Part shown: piece by piece, positions 18,211 through 26,404 of the stretch
Layout of the letters: each line of letters starts with the position of its first letter
How positions within the stretch are numbered: position 1 is the first letter of the stretch
Assembly (NCBI GenBank): GCA_963742955.1
Contig: CAVUOA010000008.1
Location: forward strand, 248,001-312,000
DNA length: 64,000 nucleotides
Origin: CAVUOA01 sp963742955
GTDB lineage: Bacteria > Bacteroidota > Ignavibacteria > Tepidaquicellales > OLB5
Direction: 5' to 3'
Program-made: the position numbers and the translations under genes
Notes under the pieces: model-generated
What the model saw: only the letters and a program-made list of their open reading frames with translations
Told to the model about the DNA's origin: nothing
Databases searched by the model: none

Positions 18211-19581
18211 ATGACTCAAATCAAAAATAAATATAATGCCCTTATAGTACTGTTAATTCTATTTTTCTCTGCGGAACCTGTATTTCCGCAAATTTTCAAT
18301 TTCAGTTCAAATGATGCCGGAAAGCAGGTCAGCGCGGCTGAAAAAACCAAAATCATAGACAAGCTGTCGAAAGAGCTTATCGAAAATTATATTTTTCTTG
18401 AAACGGCTGATAAAATGTCTGATTTAGTTAAAACGAAGCTCAAAAGCGGAGGATATGACACTGTTTCAGATGCAAGAATGTTTGCGCAGATACTTACAAT
18501 GGATTTGCAGTCAATCAGCAAAGATAAGCATCTAAGAGTGCGGTTTAACCCCGAAATGGCAAAAGACCTTAAACGGATGAAACAAAACGGCGAAGACCCC
18601 GATGAGGAGAAGAAATTCCTTGAAAGAATGGAATATGAAAATTACGCTTTCAAGAAAGTTGAAAGGCTTGACGGAAACATCGGCTATATCGATTTTAGGA
18701 ATTTTGCCCCTTCAAAATATTCAAAAGAAACTGTAGCTGCAGCAATGGATTTTGTTTCACACTGCGACGCCTTAATTATTGATTTGAGAAATAACGGAGG
18801 CGGGAGCCCGGATGGTGTCCGATTAATATGCAGTTATTTCTTCGGTAAAACACCTGTGCATCTTAACGACCTGTATTTCAGGAATGAAGATAAGACAGAA
18901 GAATTCTGGACATTAAGGAGTGTTGACGGAACAAAGATGCCCGATATTGATTTGTATGTATTGACCAGCAGCATGACATTCTCAGGCGCGGAAGAATGTA
19001 CATACAACCTTAAAAATCTGAAACGCGCAACAATAGTCGGCGAAACAACCGGCGGCGGAGCCAATCCCGGCGGACCGGTGAGATTAAATGATGATTTAAT
19101 TGTGTTTCTCCCAACAGGCAGGGCAATTAACCCGATTACAAAAACCAACTGGGAAGGAACCGGAGTAACCCCTGATGTGCAGGTTCCGCAAAATATAGCT
19201 CTTGAAACTGCGGAGAAGCTGGCGCTTGAAAAAATCCTCAAGAAAACAAAAGAACCGGAGAGAATTTCAGCTTTAAACTGGCAGATTGACGGGCTTAAGG
19301 CAATCACAAATCCTTACACAACGGATGAGAATACGTTAAAATCATTTGCCGGAGTTTATGAGGATAGAACTGTAACATTCGAAAACGGGAAGCTATATTA
19401 TCAGCGTGAGGGCAGACCTAAAATGGAAATGATTCCCATGGCAGAGAATATGTTCATGATTGCTGAAGTTCCTTACTTCAGAATAAAATTTAATAAAGAT
19501 TCCGATGGAAAGCCGACCGAGTTTATCGGGCTGTATGATGACGGGCACAGTGATAAATCGGTAAGAACAGGAACAAATTAA
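18211..19581 (+). CDS. Secreted S41-family peptidase
   Basis: The 456-residue precursor starts with a signal peptide (basic start, a hydrophobic core LIVLLILFFSAEP, cut near FPQ). The S41 core is in the middle: GYIDFRNFAPSKYSKE, DALIIDLRNNGGGSPDGV, then TSSMTFSGAEECTYNL with likely catalytic Ser258, and GETTGGGANPGGPV. This pattern resembles the tricorn/IRBP-like branch rather than Ctp proteases, and no PDZ domain is visible. The C-terminal 100 residues form a separate domain. It likely acts in the periplasm or outside on unfolded proteins or peptides. A GGAG ribosome-binding site precedes the ATG. It may be co-transcribed with the MarR-GNAT gene. Confidence 0.9.
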   Translation: MTQIKNKYNALIVLLILFFSAEPVFPQIFNFSSNDAGKQVSAAEKTKIIDKLSKELIENYIFLETADKMSDLVKTKLKSGGYDTVSDARMFAQILTMDLQSISKDKHLRVRFNPEMAKDLKRMKQNGEDPDEEKKFLERMEYENYAFKKVERLDGNIGYIDFRNFAPSKYSKETVAAAMDFVSHCDALIIDLRNNGGGSPDGVRLICSYFFGKTPVHLNDLYFRNEDKTEEFWTLRSVDGTKMPDIDLYVLTSSMTFSGAEECTYNLKNLKRATIVGETTGGGANPGGPVRLNDDLIVFLPTGRAINPITKTNWEGTGVTPDVQVPQNIALETAEKLALEKILKKTKEPERISALNWQIDGLKAITNPYTTDENTLKSFAGVYEDRTVTFENGKLYYQREGRPKMEMIPMAENMFMIAEVPYFRIKFNKDSDGKPTEFIGLYDDGHSDKSVRTGTN

Positions 19582-19590
19582 ATAAATATT

Positions 19591-19619
19591 GTAGTGACAG
19601 AACAGTGTTCTGTCACTAC
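19591..19619. repeat. 29-bp perfect palindrome (13-3-13)
   Basis: GTAGTGACAGAAC, AGT loop, GTTCTGTCACTAC. It has the same length, loop size and GTA...TAC ends as the palindrome at 58951-58979. It lies just after the S41 gene. Confidence 0.8.
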
Positions 19620-19649
19620 CCCCGAACTTGACATGAGCAGGAATGACAA

Positions 19650-19706
19650 TTCTTTCCCCTCTCCTTCGGAGAGGGGTTAGGCTTGCCTGCTGCAGGCAGG
19701 GGTGAG
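19650..19706. repeat. REP-like repeat with nested palindrome
   Basis: CCCCTCTCC-TTC-GGAGAGGGG followed by GGGTGAGG is interrupted by an inner palindrome, CTTGCCTGC-TGCAGGCAGG. It is related to the repeat at 24598-24647. Confidence 0.7.
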
Positions 19707-19710
19707 GCTA

Positions 19711-20797
19711 TTATTTTCTGTTAAATCTCATCTTGTAAAGCTCTTTTGCCTGTTTATGTATCTTCTTCCATCTTTTCTTTTCTTCTAAATTTGCTTTCTG
19801 GTCTTTACGGTTTTCAAAATACCTTATTTCTCTTTTCATTTTTAAATAGCTGTTATATCTTTCCTCCTCCAGCTCACCGCTTCTGATTGCCCTGCGAATT
19901 GCGCAGCCGGGCTCAGAATTATGAGTGCAGTCGGTAAACTTACATTGTGATGCAAGCTTTTCAATATCCTCAAACAGGTTTTCCAGTCCTCCGTCTCCTT
20001 CCCATAACTGAAGCTCGCGCATACCCGGAGTATCAACAATCAACCCGCCGTTCGGCAAAACAATAAGCTCACGTTTTGTTGTAGCATGATGTCCTTTATC
20101 TTTATAGGTAGCTTATTTCAGCAGTCTTCAATTCTTCGCCGCCAAGCAAAACGTTGATAAAAGTTGATTTACCTACCCCCGATGAACCAAGCACCGCGAT
20201 TGTTTTGCCATCGGAGAAATAATGCATGAGTCCGTTAATTCCCTGCATTGTAATTGAGCTTATTGCATGAACATCAGAACCTTTAGCTATATTTTTTACC
20301 TCATTAATTTTATCCTCAACTTCATCACACAAATCAGATTTACTCAGAACGATAACAGGCTCTGCCCCGCTTTCAAGAGCAAGTACAAGGTAGCGTTCGA
20401 TTCTTCTCAAATTGAAATCATGGTTTAATGACGTCATTATAAACACAGTATCAATATTTGAAGCAAGAACCTGCTTTTCGGTTTTACCTCCGGCTTCTTT
20501 GCGTGAAAATGCAGTTCGTCTGGGTAAAACCTTTTCAATTATGCCCTTTTGTTCATCAAGCAGGGGTCTGAGCACAACCCAGTCACCAACAGCGGGATAG
20601 TCATCTTTGCCCTCCGCATCAAACATAAATTTACCCGATACCTCCGCATCAAGCTCACCGTGCTCGGAATATACGATGTAATTGGTTTTATTCTGAACAG
20701 CCACCCGACCGGGAATAAATCCGTCACCGGAATATTCCCTGAAGTGTTCTTCAAAGAAAGAATTAAATCCGTAGTTTAATAAGTTTTTTAAGTTCAT
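19711..20797 (-). CDS. rsgA: Ribosome small-subunit-dependent GTPase A, one frameshift
   Basis: RsgA is a circularly permuted GTPase that helps mature the 30S subunit. The first fragment (20797-20102) holds the OB-fold domain (PGRVAVQNKTNYIVY), then VLASNIDTVFIMTS, the G4 motif VLSKSDL and the P-loop GSSGVGKST. Reading continues in another frame with KGHHATTKRELIVL, the G3 motif VDTPGMREL, and the zinc-binding C-terminal part with CKFTDCTHNSEPGCAIRRAI. The frame change lies near 20100. With one base restored it is a full-length gene of about 360 residues, so an assembly error is more likely than loss. Confidence 0.88.
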
Positions 20798-20821
20798 TAA
20801 GTTTATTTTTTCTGAATATCT

Positions 20822-22659
20822 TTAAGCTGCCATTACTTCTTTTTCTCTCTGTTCTCTAAGCTGTCTTGTGTATAGGTTATAATAATATCCCTGCTTTTTC
20901 ATAAGCTCATGGTGGCTGCCATCTTCTATTATGGCACCCTTGTTTACTACAAGAATCCTGTCACAATGCTTGATAGTGGAAAGCCTGTGAGCAATAATTA
21001 TAGAAGTTCTTCCTTCCATTATTCCCATAATTCCGCGCTGGATATTGGCTTCGGTAATCGTATCGACTGATGAAGTTGCTTCATCCATTATAAATATCCT
21101 GGGGTCAGCAAGCACAGCACGCGCAAATGAAATAAGCTGTTTTTCACCCATTGAAAGACTCTCACCGCCTTCACCGACTTCTTCGTCTAATCTATTTATA
21201 AAGTCCTCCGCTCCCACAATTTTCAGAGAATTATTTATCTCTTCGTCCGAAGCTTCACCTCTGCCGTATTTAATGTTTTCTTTCACAGTTCCCGAAAATA
21301 AATGCGGCGTTTGAAGCACTACACCAAGCTGGCTTCTTAAGCTCTGCATGGTTTTCGTTTTATAATCCACGCCGTCAATTTTTACTATTCCTCCGGTAGG
21401 CTCGTAGAACCTGCATATAAGGTTGATAATAGTTGACTTACCACCGCCTGTTTCTCCGACAAGGGCAATGGATTCGCCTGCTTGAATTTTCAGGTTCAAA
21501 TTTCTAAGAACCGGTTTGCCTGTTTCATACTGAAACGAAACATCCTCAAATTCAATACCGCCGTGTTATTCTGCCGAAAGCTCCCTGCATTCTCTTTATC
21601 AACTATAGCAGGTTTTGTATCAAGCAGTGAGAATATTCTCTCACCGGCAGAGATGCTGTTCTGCGCCTGAGAATAGAATCGTGATATATCCATAATCGGT
21701 TCAAACATCACCGTGGCATATCCAAAGAACGCAGCAAGCAATCCAACTGTAATTCCCGCCGGCAGAGTTATTGCCATGCTTCCGCCGTAATATATTACAA
21801 ACGCCGCCGCGGTTGAACCCATGAATATTACAAGCGGAAAATATATTGCGCTGAAGTATGCCGATTTATAAGAGGATACACGCATCTTTTCGCTCAAGCC
21901 TGTAAACTCACGGCTTACACGCGATTCCTGCACCATGCTTTTTGTAACTTCAACGCCGTTTATATGCTCATTGAAAGTTGCAGTGATTTCACTGTTATAG
22001 CGTCTTGCCTCACGCGAGTATTTTAAAATCAGCATGCGGATTTTAAATGATATAGTTGTGAGGATTGGAATTGTAACCGTTACAATCAGCGCAAGCTTCC
22101 AGCTGTAAATGAACATGGCGATTACGCAGAAAATTATCATGCCTGTTCCCCAGATTACTTCAATAAGTCCCCATGAAATCAGCTCTGTTACTTTCACCGT
22201 ATCAGATGATATACGCGAAAGCAGCCAGCCCACAGCGGATTTATCAAAGAATGAGAATGAAAGCTCCTGCAGCTTGGTAAACAGCTCCTGCCTTATATCA
22301 TACATTACAAATTCCTGAATTTTACCGGCAAAGTTGATGAAACTGAACACTGATACCGCAATAATCAAGCCCATTACAGCAAATATTATTCCATATGTTG
22401 TAATACCGGATAAATCCACTTCGGGTTTTATTCCGTTTGCATAAGACGTTCTGTATGATTCCGCCAGAGGAACAACAACTTTATCAAGCAGATTCAGCCA
22501 AACAAGCGGGAATGCCGCTTCAACAGCCGCAACAAACAAAACAAAAATTGTAAAGAAAGTTACCCACTTAGGATACCGCAGGCTGTAGGTAAACAACCTT
22601 TTCATAAAAGGGACCAGAGCCCCTTTAGTCTTAAACCGTTCTTCTTTTAATTTTGACAT
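20822..22659 (-). CDS. Heterodimeric ABC exporter subunit (catalytic Walker B), one frameshift
   Basis: The N-terminal part (22659 down to about 21565) is a six-helix type I exporter membrane domain. The nucleotide-binding domain continues in another frame from about 21565: GETGGGKST (Walker A), an atypical signature LSMGEKQLISFARA, and IFIMDEATSSVD, in which the catalytic glutamate is present. The partner gene has the reverse pattern, so the two proteins should form an asymmetric heterodimer with one working ATP site. The start lies two bases after the partner's stop. The frame change near 21565 is probably an assembly indel. The substrate is unknown; drugs or lipids are usual for this class. 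Confidence 0.88.
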
Positions 22660-22661
22660 TG

Positions 22662-24584
22662 TTAATTTTTAATTATTTCTTTATCACCTGCCATTGACCT
22701 ATCTCCAAGCCGGGGTAAGCTGTGTATATGTGATTTACCTTCCGACTTTAACTCTTTGTTTATTTCATCTTCTATCGAAACCTGAATATCAAATATTTTT
22801 TTATAGAATCCGTTATTCTTTATCAGCTCTTCGTGTGTTCCGCTTTCAATTATTTTGCCCTTATCAATTACAATAATTCTGTCACAATCCTGAATAGACG
22901 TAATCCTGTGGGCAATTATAAACGTGGTCTTGCCCTTTATAATGCTTCTCAATGCTTTCTGTATTTCGAACTCGGTTTCTGTATCAACTGATGATGTTGA
23001 ATCGTCAAGCACAAGTATATCGGGATTCTTCAATAAAGTTCTTGCAATGGTTACTCTCTGTTTCTGTCCGCCGGAAAGCGTAACACCTTTTTCTCCCACG
23101 AGCGTCTCATAAGAATTCGGGAATGCTTCTTCTATAATTTCATGAATGTTGGCAACCTTAGCCGAATTTATTACATCGCTTATATGAGTATCGGGCTTTA
23201 CATACGCAATATTATCTTTAATTGTGGTAGAGAACAAAAACGGCTTCTGAAGGACAACGCCAATCCTGCTTCTTAAATACGATTTCGATAACTCATTGAC
23301 ATTCTTTCCGTCAATTTTAATTTCACCCGAATCCGGTTCATAGAATCTCATCAGCAGAGAAATTATTGTCGATTTCCCTGAACCGGTAGGACCCAGCAAT
23401 GCTATTTTCTCACCCCGCTTAACCTTAAAGCTAATCCCGTCAAGAATATGGTGCTCCTCATTTACATCATACCTGAAACGTACGTTGGAAAATTCAATTT
23501 CACCGTTCATGTGCTTTCCGTCATTACTGATGCCTGAGTAATCTTCTTCCTTATAATCAAGTATTGAATAAATTCTCTGTATTGCTACCGATGTCATTCC
23601 CATTTCGCTTACAAGCTGTGGGACTCTTCTCATTGGCCACGTTACCAGTATTGCGTATGAATAGAAAGCAATGTACTCGCCAACTGATATCATATTATTC
23701 AGCACAAAATACCCGCCCGCAAAAATTGAAATAGCAATCTGTAAATGTACCAGCGTATCGGAGAGCGGCCAGAATGAGCGGTGCAGCCTCATCAGCTTTA
23801 ACCCCCAGCGCCTTTTTTCAAGGTTCTGCCTGGTGAACTTATCTATTTCAAAATTCTCTTTTGCAAATGCTTTTACAACACGGATACCCGAAAGATTTTC
23901 CTGTGTGATTGATGTCAGCTTATCCTGCTGTTTCTCGTGCTCTGTCCATATTCTTCCTTCAAGCCTGAAGAAGTACATTGAGCCGAAAAAAATCACAGGC
24001 ACAAAAGCAACTGCAATAAATGCGTAAGTAAGATTTATAGCCGCCATCATAGCAAATGCGCCGCCGAATATTGCAAGCATACGGAGCACCTCAACTACCT
24101 GCATGGAGGAGAACTTGCGTATTGTCTCCACATCACCCGTGCAGCGCTGTACAAGCTCCCCCGTAGGCGTCTTGCTGAAATACTCGAGCGGAAGCCTCTG
24201 CAGGTGGCTGAATAGCCGGTCACGCAGCTTCTTCATAGCTTTTTCGGTCGATGCAGCGCTGAGCGCGCTTGAGGAAAACATAAATACTCCCCTGAACAGC
24301 GATATGAGTAAAAATAGCACACCGAGGTAAATAAGGATTATATAAAGGTTCTCCATCTTCAGTTCAGGCAGTATGCTGTAAAACAGCTTTGATACGTAGT
24401 CATCAGCCACGTATTTTTTCTGCCCGCCGGTTATAAAGAATACAATTACCTTATCAACCACAATCTGCAGAACTTTAGGCTCAAGCATCCTTGCTCCGAT
24501 AGATATTATTAACAATACAGCCGAAAACAGGTAATGATACTTCCACCTGTCTAATATTTCGAATAATTTTTTAAAGCTTTTCAT
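22662..24584 (-). CDS. Heterodimeric ABC exporter subunit (degenerate Walker B)
   Basis: An intact half-transporter of about 640 residues. Six transmembrane helices fill residues 1-320, then come GPTGSGKST (Walker A), canonical LSGGQKQR and ILVLDDSTSSVD. Here Asp replaces the catalytic Glu, the mark of the degenerate-site subunit in BmrCD- and TM287/288-type exporters. I place the start at the ATG at 24584, with GAGAGG just upstream; a TTG at 24596 is possible. The next 330 bases upstream hold a 35-codon ORF and an intrinsic terminator that look like a translation-coupled attenuator. It and the following gene (end 20822) form the exporter; rsgA follows them. Confidence 0.92.
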   Translation of the reverse strand: MKSFKKLFEILDRWKYHYLFSAVLLIISIGARMLEPKVLQIVVDKVIVFFITGGQKKYVADDYVSKLFYSILPELKMENLYIILIYLGVLFLLISLFRGVFMFSSSALSAASTEKAMKKLRDRLFSHLQRLPLEYFSKTPTGELVQRCTGDVETIRKFSSMQVVEVLRMLAIFGGAFAMMAAINLTYAFIAVAFVPVIFFGSMYFFRLEGRIWTEHEKQQDKLTSITQENLSGIRVVKAFAKENFEIDKFTRQNLEKRRWGLKLMRLHRSFWPLSDTLVHLQIAISIFAGGYFVLNNMISVGEYIAFYSYAILVTWPMRRVPQLVSEMGMTSVAIQRIYSILDYKEEDYSGISNDGKHMNGEIEFSNVRFRYDVNEEHHILDGISFKVKRGEKIALLGPTGSGKSTIISLLMRFYEPDSGEIKIDGKNVNELSKSYLRSRIGVVLQKPFLFSTTIKDNIAYVKPDTHISDVINSAKVANIHEIIEEAFPNSYETLVGEKGVTLSGGQKQRVTIARTLLKNPDILVLDDSTSSVDTETEFEIQKALRSIIKGKTTFIIAHRITSIQDCDRIIVIDKGKIIESGTHEELIKNNGFYKKIFDIQVSIEDEINKELKSEGKSHIHSLPRLGDRSMAGDKEIIKN

Positions 24585-24597
24585 GTGTCCTCTCAAA

Positions 24598-24647
24598 CCT
24601 CACCCTGTTCCGATAAATCGGAACTTCCCCTCTCCCAGGGAGAGGGA
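24598..24647. repeat. REP-like repeat with nested palindrome
   Basis: CCTCACCCT...CCCCTCTCCCAGGGAGAGGG is interrupted by GTTCCGAT-AA-ATCGGAAC. It lies in the leader of the ABC exporter operon. Confidence 0.65.
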
Positions 24648-24686
24648 TATGAAATGAGTCATATTTTAATTTTCAATTTATGCGTT

Positions 24687-24740
24687 CACCTCCTCCCCTT
24701 CTCCGAAGGAGTCCTTCGGACGGGGAGGACGGGGAGGGGC
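24687..24740. repeat. GC-rich REP-like repeat with nested palindrome
   Basis: CCTCCCCTTCTCCGAAGGAG and CGGGGAGGACGGGGAGGGG surround an inner GTCCTTCGGAC. It can form a strong hairpin but has no U-run, so it is not read as a terminator. Confidence 0.65.
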
Positions 24741-24744
24741 TACA

Positions 24745-24785
24745 ATAAAAAACCGCAGACTTTTTTAAATTGGTCCGCGGTTTAA
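24745..24785 (-). terminator. Intrinsic terminator of the exporter leader
   Basis: On the minus strand, AAACCGCGGAC (24783-24773), a 12-base loop and GTCTGCGG plus a run of six T form an 11-bp stem with one G-U pair. The upper arm is also complementary to 24831-24843 inside the leader ORF, so terminator and antiterminator exclude each other. Confidence 0.75.
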
Positions 24786-24808
24786 AACTCGTTTGTATAT
24801 TGGTATTT

Positions 24809-24916
24809 TTATTCTATACATCGCCCTCGGTTAAACCACGGACATACTACTCCCATGATGGGTGAAAAGTTGACTGAGTCAACATTCACTAAGTATGTTA
24901 TAATTCGATTTTTCAT
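24809..24916 (-). CDS. Putative 35-residue leader peptide of the ABC exporter operon
   Basis: An ATG at 24916 opens MKNRIITYLVNVDSV and ends VVCPWFNRGRCIE before a TAA at 24811-24809. AAAGGAG lies 16 bases upstream, a long but possible ribosome-binding distance. Inside the ORF, GTGAA...GTTGAC-TCA-GTCAAC...TTCAC (24862-24889) forms a stable hairpin, enclosed by ACATACT/AGTATGT. Codons 25-29 (C-P-W-F-N) cover GTCCGTGGTTTAA, which can pair over 13 bases with the terminator arm at 24773-24785. This is the geometry of a ribosome-controlled attenuator like bmrB upstream of bmrCD. The peptide itself is not one I recognise; expression is inferred. Confidence 0.6.
   Translation of the reverse strand: MKNRIITYLVNVDSVNFSPIMGVVCPWFNRGRCIE
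24831..24843 (-). promoter_or_regulatory. Antiterminator segment in leader ORF
   Basis: GTCCGTGGTTTAA on the minus strand is complementary to TTAAACCGCGGAC (24785-24773), 13 pairs with one G-U. Pairing would stop the terminator forming. A ribosome sitting on codons 25-29 would block this pairing; one stalled earlier would allow it. Confidence 0.6.
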
Positions 24917-25053
24917 GTTAATTTTATAAAGTCTCCTTTAATAATATGTTGTGGTTTACTGTTATTATTACAAAATTAAAAATAAAATCCCCGAAATGCA
25001 AGAGGAGAAGGGGAAAATTAAGAAAAATTTGGTAAATAAATTTATTACTAACC

Positions 25054-25080
25054 GGATTCCTGCTTTCGCAGGAATGACAA
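25054..25080. repeat. REP-like palindrome, simple form
   Basis: GGATTCCTGC-TTTC-GCAGGAATGAC. The same 27-base sequence occurs at 26365-26391; enlarged forms occur at 5437 and 25706. Confidence 0.8.
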
Positions 25081-25118
25081 CAATAATTAGTAATTTATAA
25101 TTCGTAATTTGTAATTAC

Positions 25119-25262
25119 CTATTCCTTCCCCCATTCCCATATTCCCCATTTCATTCGGGTATCGAGTTTAATGACGGATTGCTTAAGAGAAATCATGACC
25201 AATGCCTTTTTCCAAACACTTTTCCTTGAAATCTCACAATTCCGCCGGATTCCCATATATAA
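25119..25262 (-). pseudogene. Truncated DinB-family gene remnant
   Basis: In one minus-strand frame the sequence reads LYMG, a diverged stretch, then LVMISLKQSVIKLDTRMKWG and IWEWGKE followed by TAG. The intact DinB gene at 25793-26266 ends VYMGYLISHES, LIMLSLKQSGIKLDTRMKWG and IWEWGKSE. The metal-binding histidines of the SHESHHRG segment are lost (SRKSVWKK), and no upstream part is found. The flanking bases 25054-25118 (palindrome plus TAATTAGTAATT... tract) also match those after the intact gene, so a segment of at least 150 bases was duplicated and has decayed. Confidence 0.7.
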
Positions 25263-25705
25263 GAATAATAGACTTGACTTACCTGAAATATTCAGTTATA
25301 TTTGCTTTTGCAGTTTGCTGTTTCCTGCCGTTTTTAAAACAGCATTCATTGCTTTGTTCTTTTAACAATTACGTTATTTATAAACCGAATCAACAGTTGG
25401 TTTCAAAAAAATGTTTGATTTCAGAGTATTTTTAAACTCTTAAACCAAAAACCGCATTTTAAAGGCACTTTGGTAACTTGTTTTTAAATTTCCATAATGG
25501 GGAGAAATTTTGCATATATGTATTTGATGATTTGGTAACTTGTTTTGCGGTTTTCGTATGTAAATTAAATAATCATAGCGGGTTAATTTGGTAACTTATG
25601 TTATGGGGGGGTAGTATCATATCATTTGTAATTCGTAATCCGTAATTATCTATCCTTTAGGTGAAAAAGTAAAACGTAAAACGGGTTAATATTTCATCGT
25701 TAATC
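25263..25705. other. AT-rich non-coding stretch
   Basis: No convincing gene; the short open frames here have no recognisable protein or good start. It contains three TTTGGTAACTT(G/A) repeats (25469-25598) and a GTAATTCGTAATCCGTAATTA tract around 25628-25650 resembling those at 25083 and 25757. Confidence 0.6.
25469..25598. repeat. Three direct repeats TTTGGTAACTTG
   Basis: Copies at 25469-25480, 25531-25542 and 25587-25598 (the last ends in A), spaced 62 and 56 bases. Neighbouring bases are only partly conserved. Purpose unknown. Confidence 0.6.
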
Positions 25706-25754
25706 GGATTCCCGCTGGAGTTTATCCCGATGCAAATCGGGGCAGGAATGACAA
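25706..25754. repeat. REP-like palindrome with nested insertion
   Basis: The GGATTCCCGC...GCAGGAATGAC frame is split by TGGAGTTTATCCCG...CGGG. The inner part matches the nested stem at 5437 and the palindromes in the tRNA-Thr copies near 54060. Confidence 0.75.
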
Positions 25755-25792
25755 CAATAATTAGTAATTCATAATTCGTAATTTGTAATTAC

Positions 25793-26266
25793 CTACTCTG
25801 ATTTCCCCCATTCCCATATTCCCCATTTCATGCGGGTATCGAGCTTAATACCGGATTGCTTTAGTGAGAGCATAATTAATCCCCTGTGATGACTCTCGTG
25901 TGATATAAGGTAGCCCATGTAAACAATTACACCCGGTTTAAATGAGCGGAATTTTACTTTGCCTTCAAGCACATCGCGAATCATAGTCTCAATAGCTGTG
26001 CCTGAATCACGCAGCGATTTCTCAAGCAGCTTTTTGTTTTGGGCGCGCTCACGCTCGATTTTTACAACGCCGTCAAGATATTCCTTGCAATGCGCTTCAA
26101 CACCCCAGTGGCGGACAGTCTGCATGTGCGCAAATTGGTGGGCAACATTCATTCCTTCTCGTCTTGCAACAGGATGAGCTTTCAAGCCTTCTTCATCAAC
26201 AGCATTAAGAAGCATGAGATTCATCTTGTTATGTGTATGCCAGGTTTTAATTATTTGGTCAATCAT
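25793..26266 (-). CDS. DinB-family (DUF664-like) protein
   Basis: A 157-residue four-helix protein of the DinB/YfiT superfamily of putative metal-dependent enzymes. VAHQFAHMQTVRHWG carries the first histidine, and YLISHESHHRGLIM the last pair, in the usual positions for a three-histidine metal site. Bacterial relatives include thiol-S-transferases and damage-inducible proteins; the actual reaction is unknown. No signal peptide. A decayed copy of its 3' end lies at 25119-25262. Confidence 0.85.
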   Translation of the reverse strand: MIDQIIKTWHTHNKMNLMLLNAVDEEGLKAHPVARREGMNVAHQFAHMQTVRHWGVEAHCKEYLDGVVKIERERAQNKKLLEKSLRDSGTAIETMIRDVLEGKVKFRSFKPGVIVYMGYLISHESHHRGLIMLSLKQSGIKLDTRMKWGIWEWGKSE

Positions 26267-26364
26267 TTTTTATTTCAATTAACAATTTAGTAATTAACAA
26301 TTAACAATTAACAAATAGTAACAATTTAAAATGTAAAATGTAAACGAAAATCTATTGTTAACCT

Positions 26365-26391
26365 GGATTCCTGCTTTCGCAGGAATGACAA
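26365..26391. repeat. REP-like palindrome, simple form
   Basis: Identical to 25054-25080. Just before it, 26281-26311 has short direct repeats of TTAACAA. Confidence 0.8.
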
Positions 26392-26404
26392 TCAGTTGGA
26401 AATG

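Noticed and set aside
24687..24740. Second terminator between leader and exporter
   Set aside because: The hairpin is strong but no U-run follows on either strand; it matches the dispersed GC-rich repeat family instead.
24745..24845. T-box riboswitch upstream of the exporter
   Set aside because: ACCGCGG resembles part of the T-box core, but the GGUGG half and the specifier stem are absent. The ORF plus complementary segment explains the sequence better.
25171..25435. Small membrane-like proteins on the plus strand
   Set aside because: They are read antisense to the DinB remnant and into AT-rich DNA, have no ribosome-binding site and match no family.
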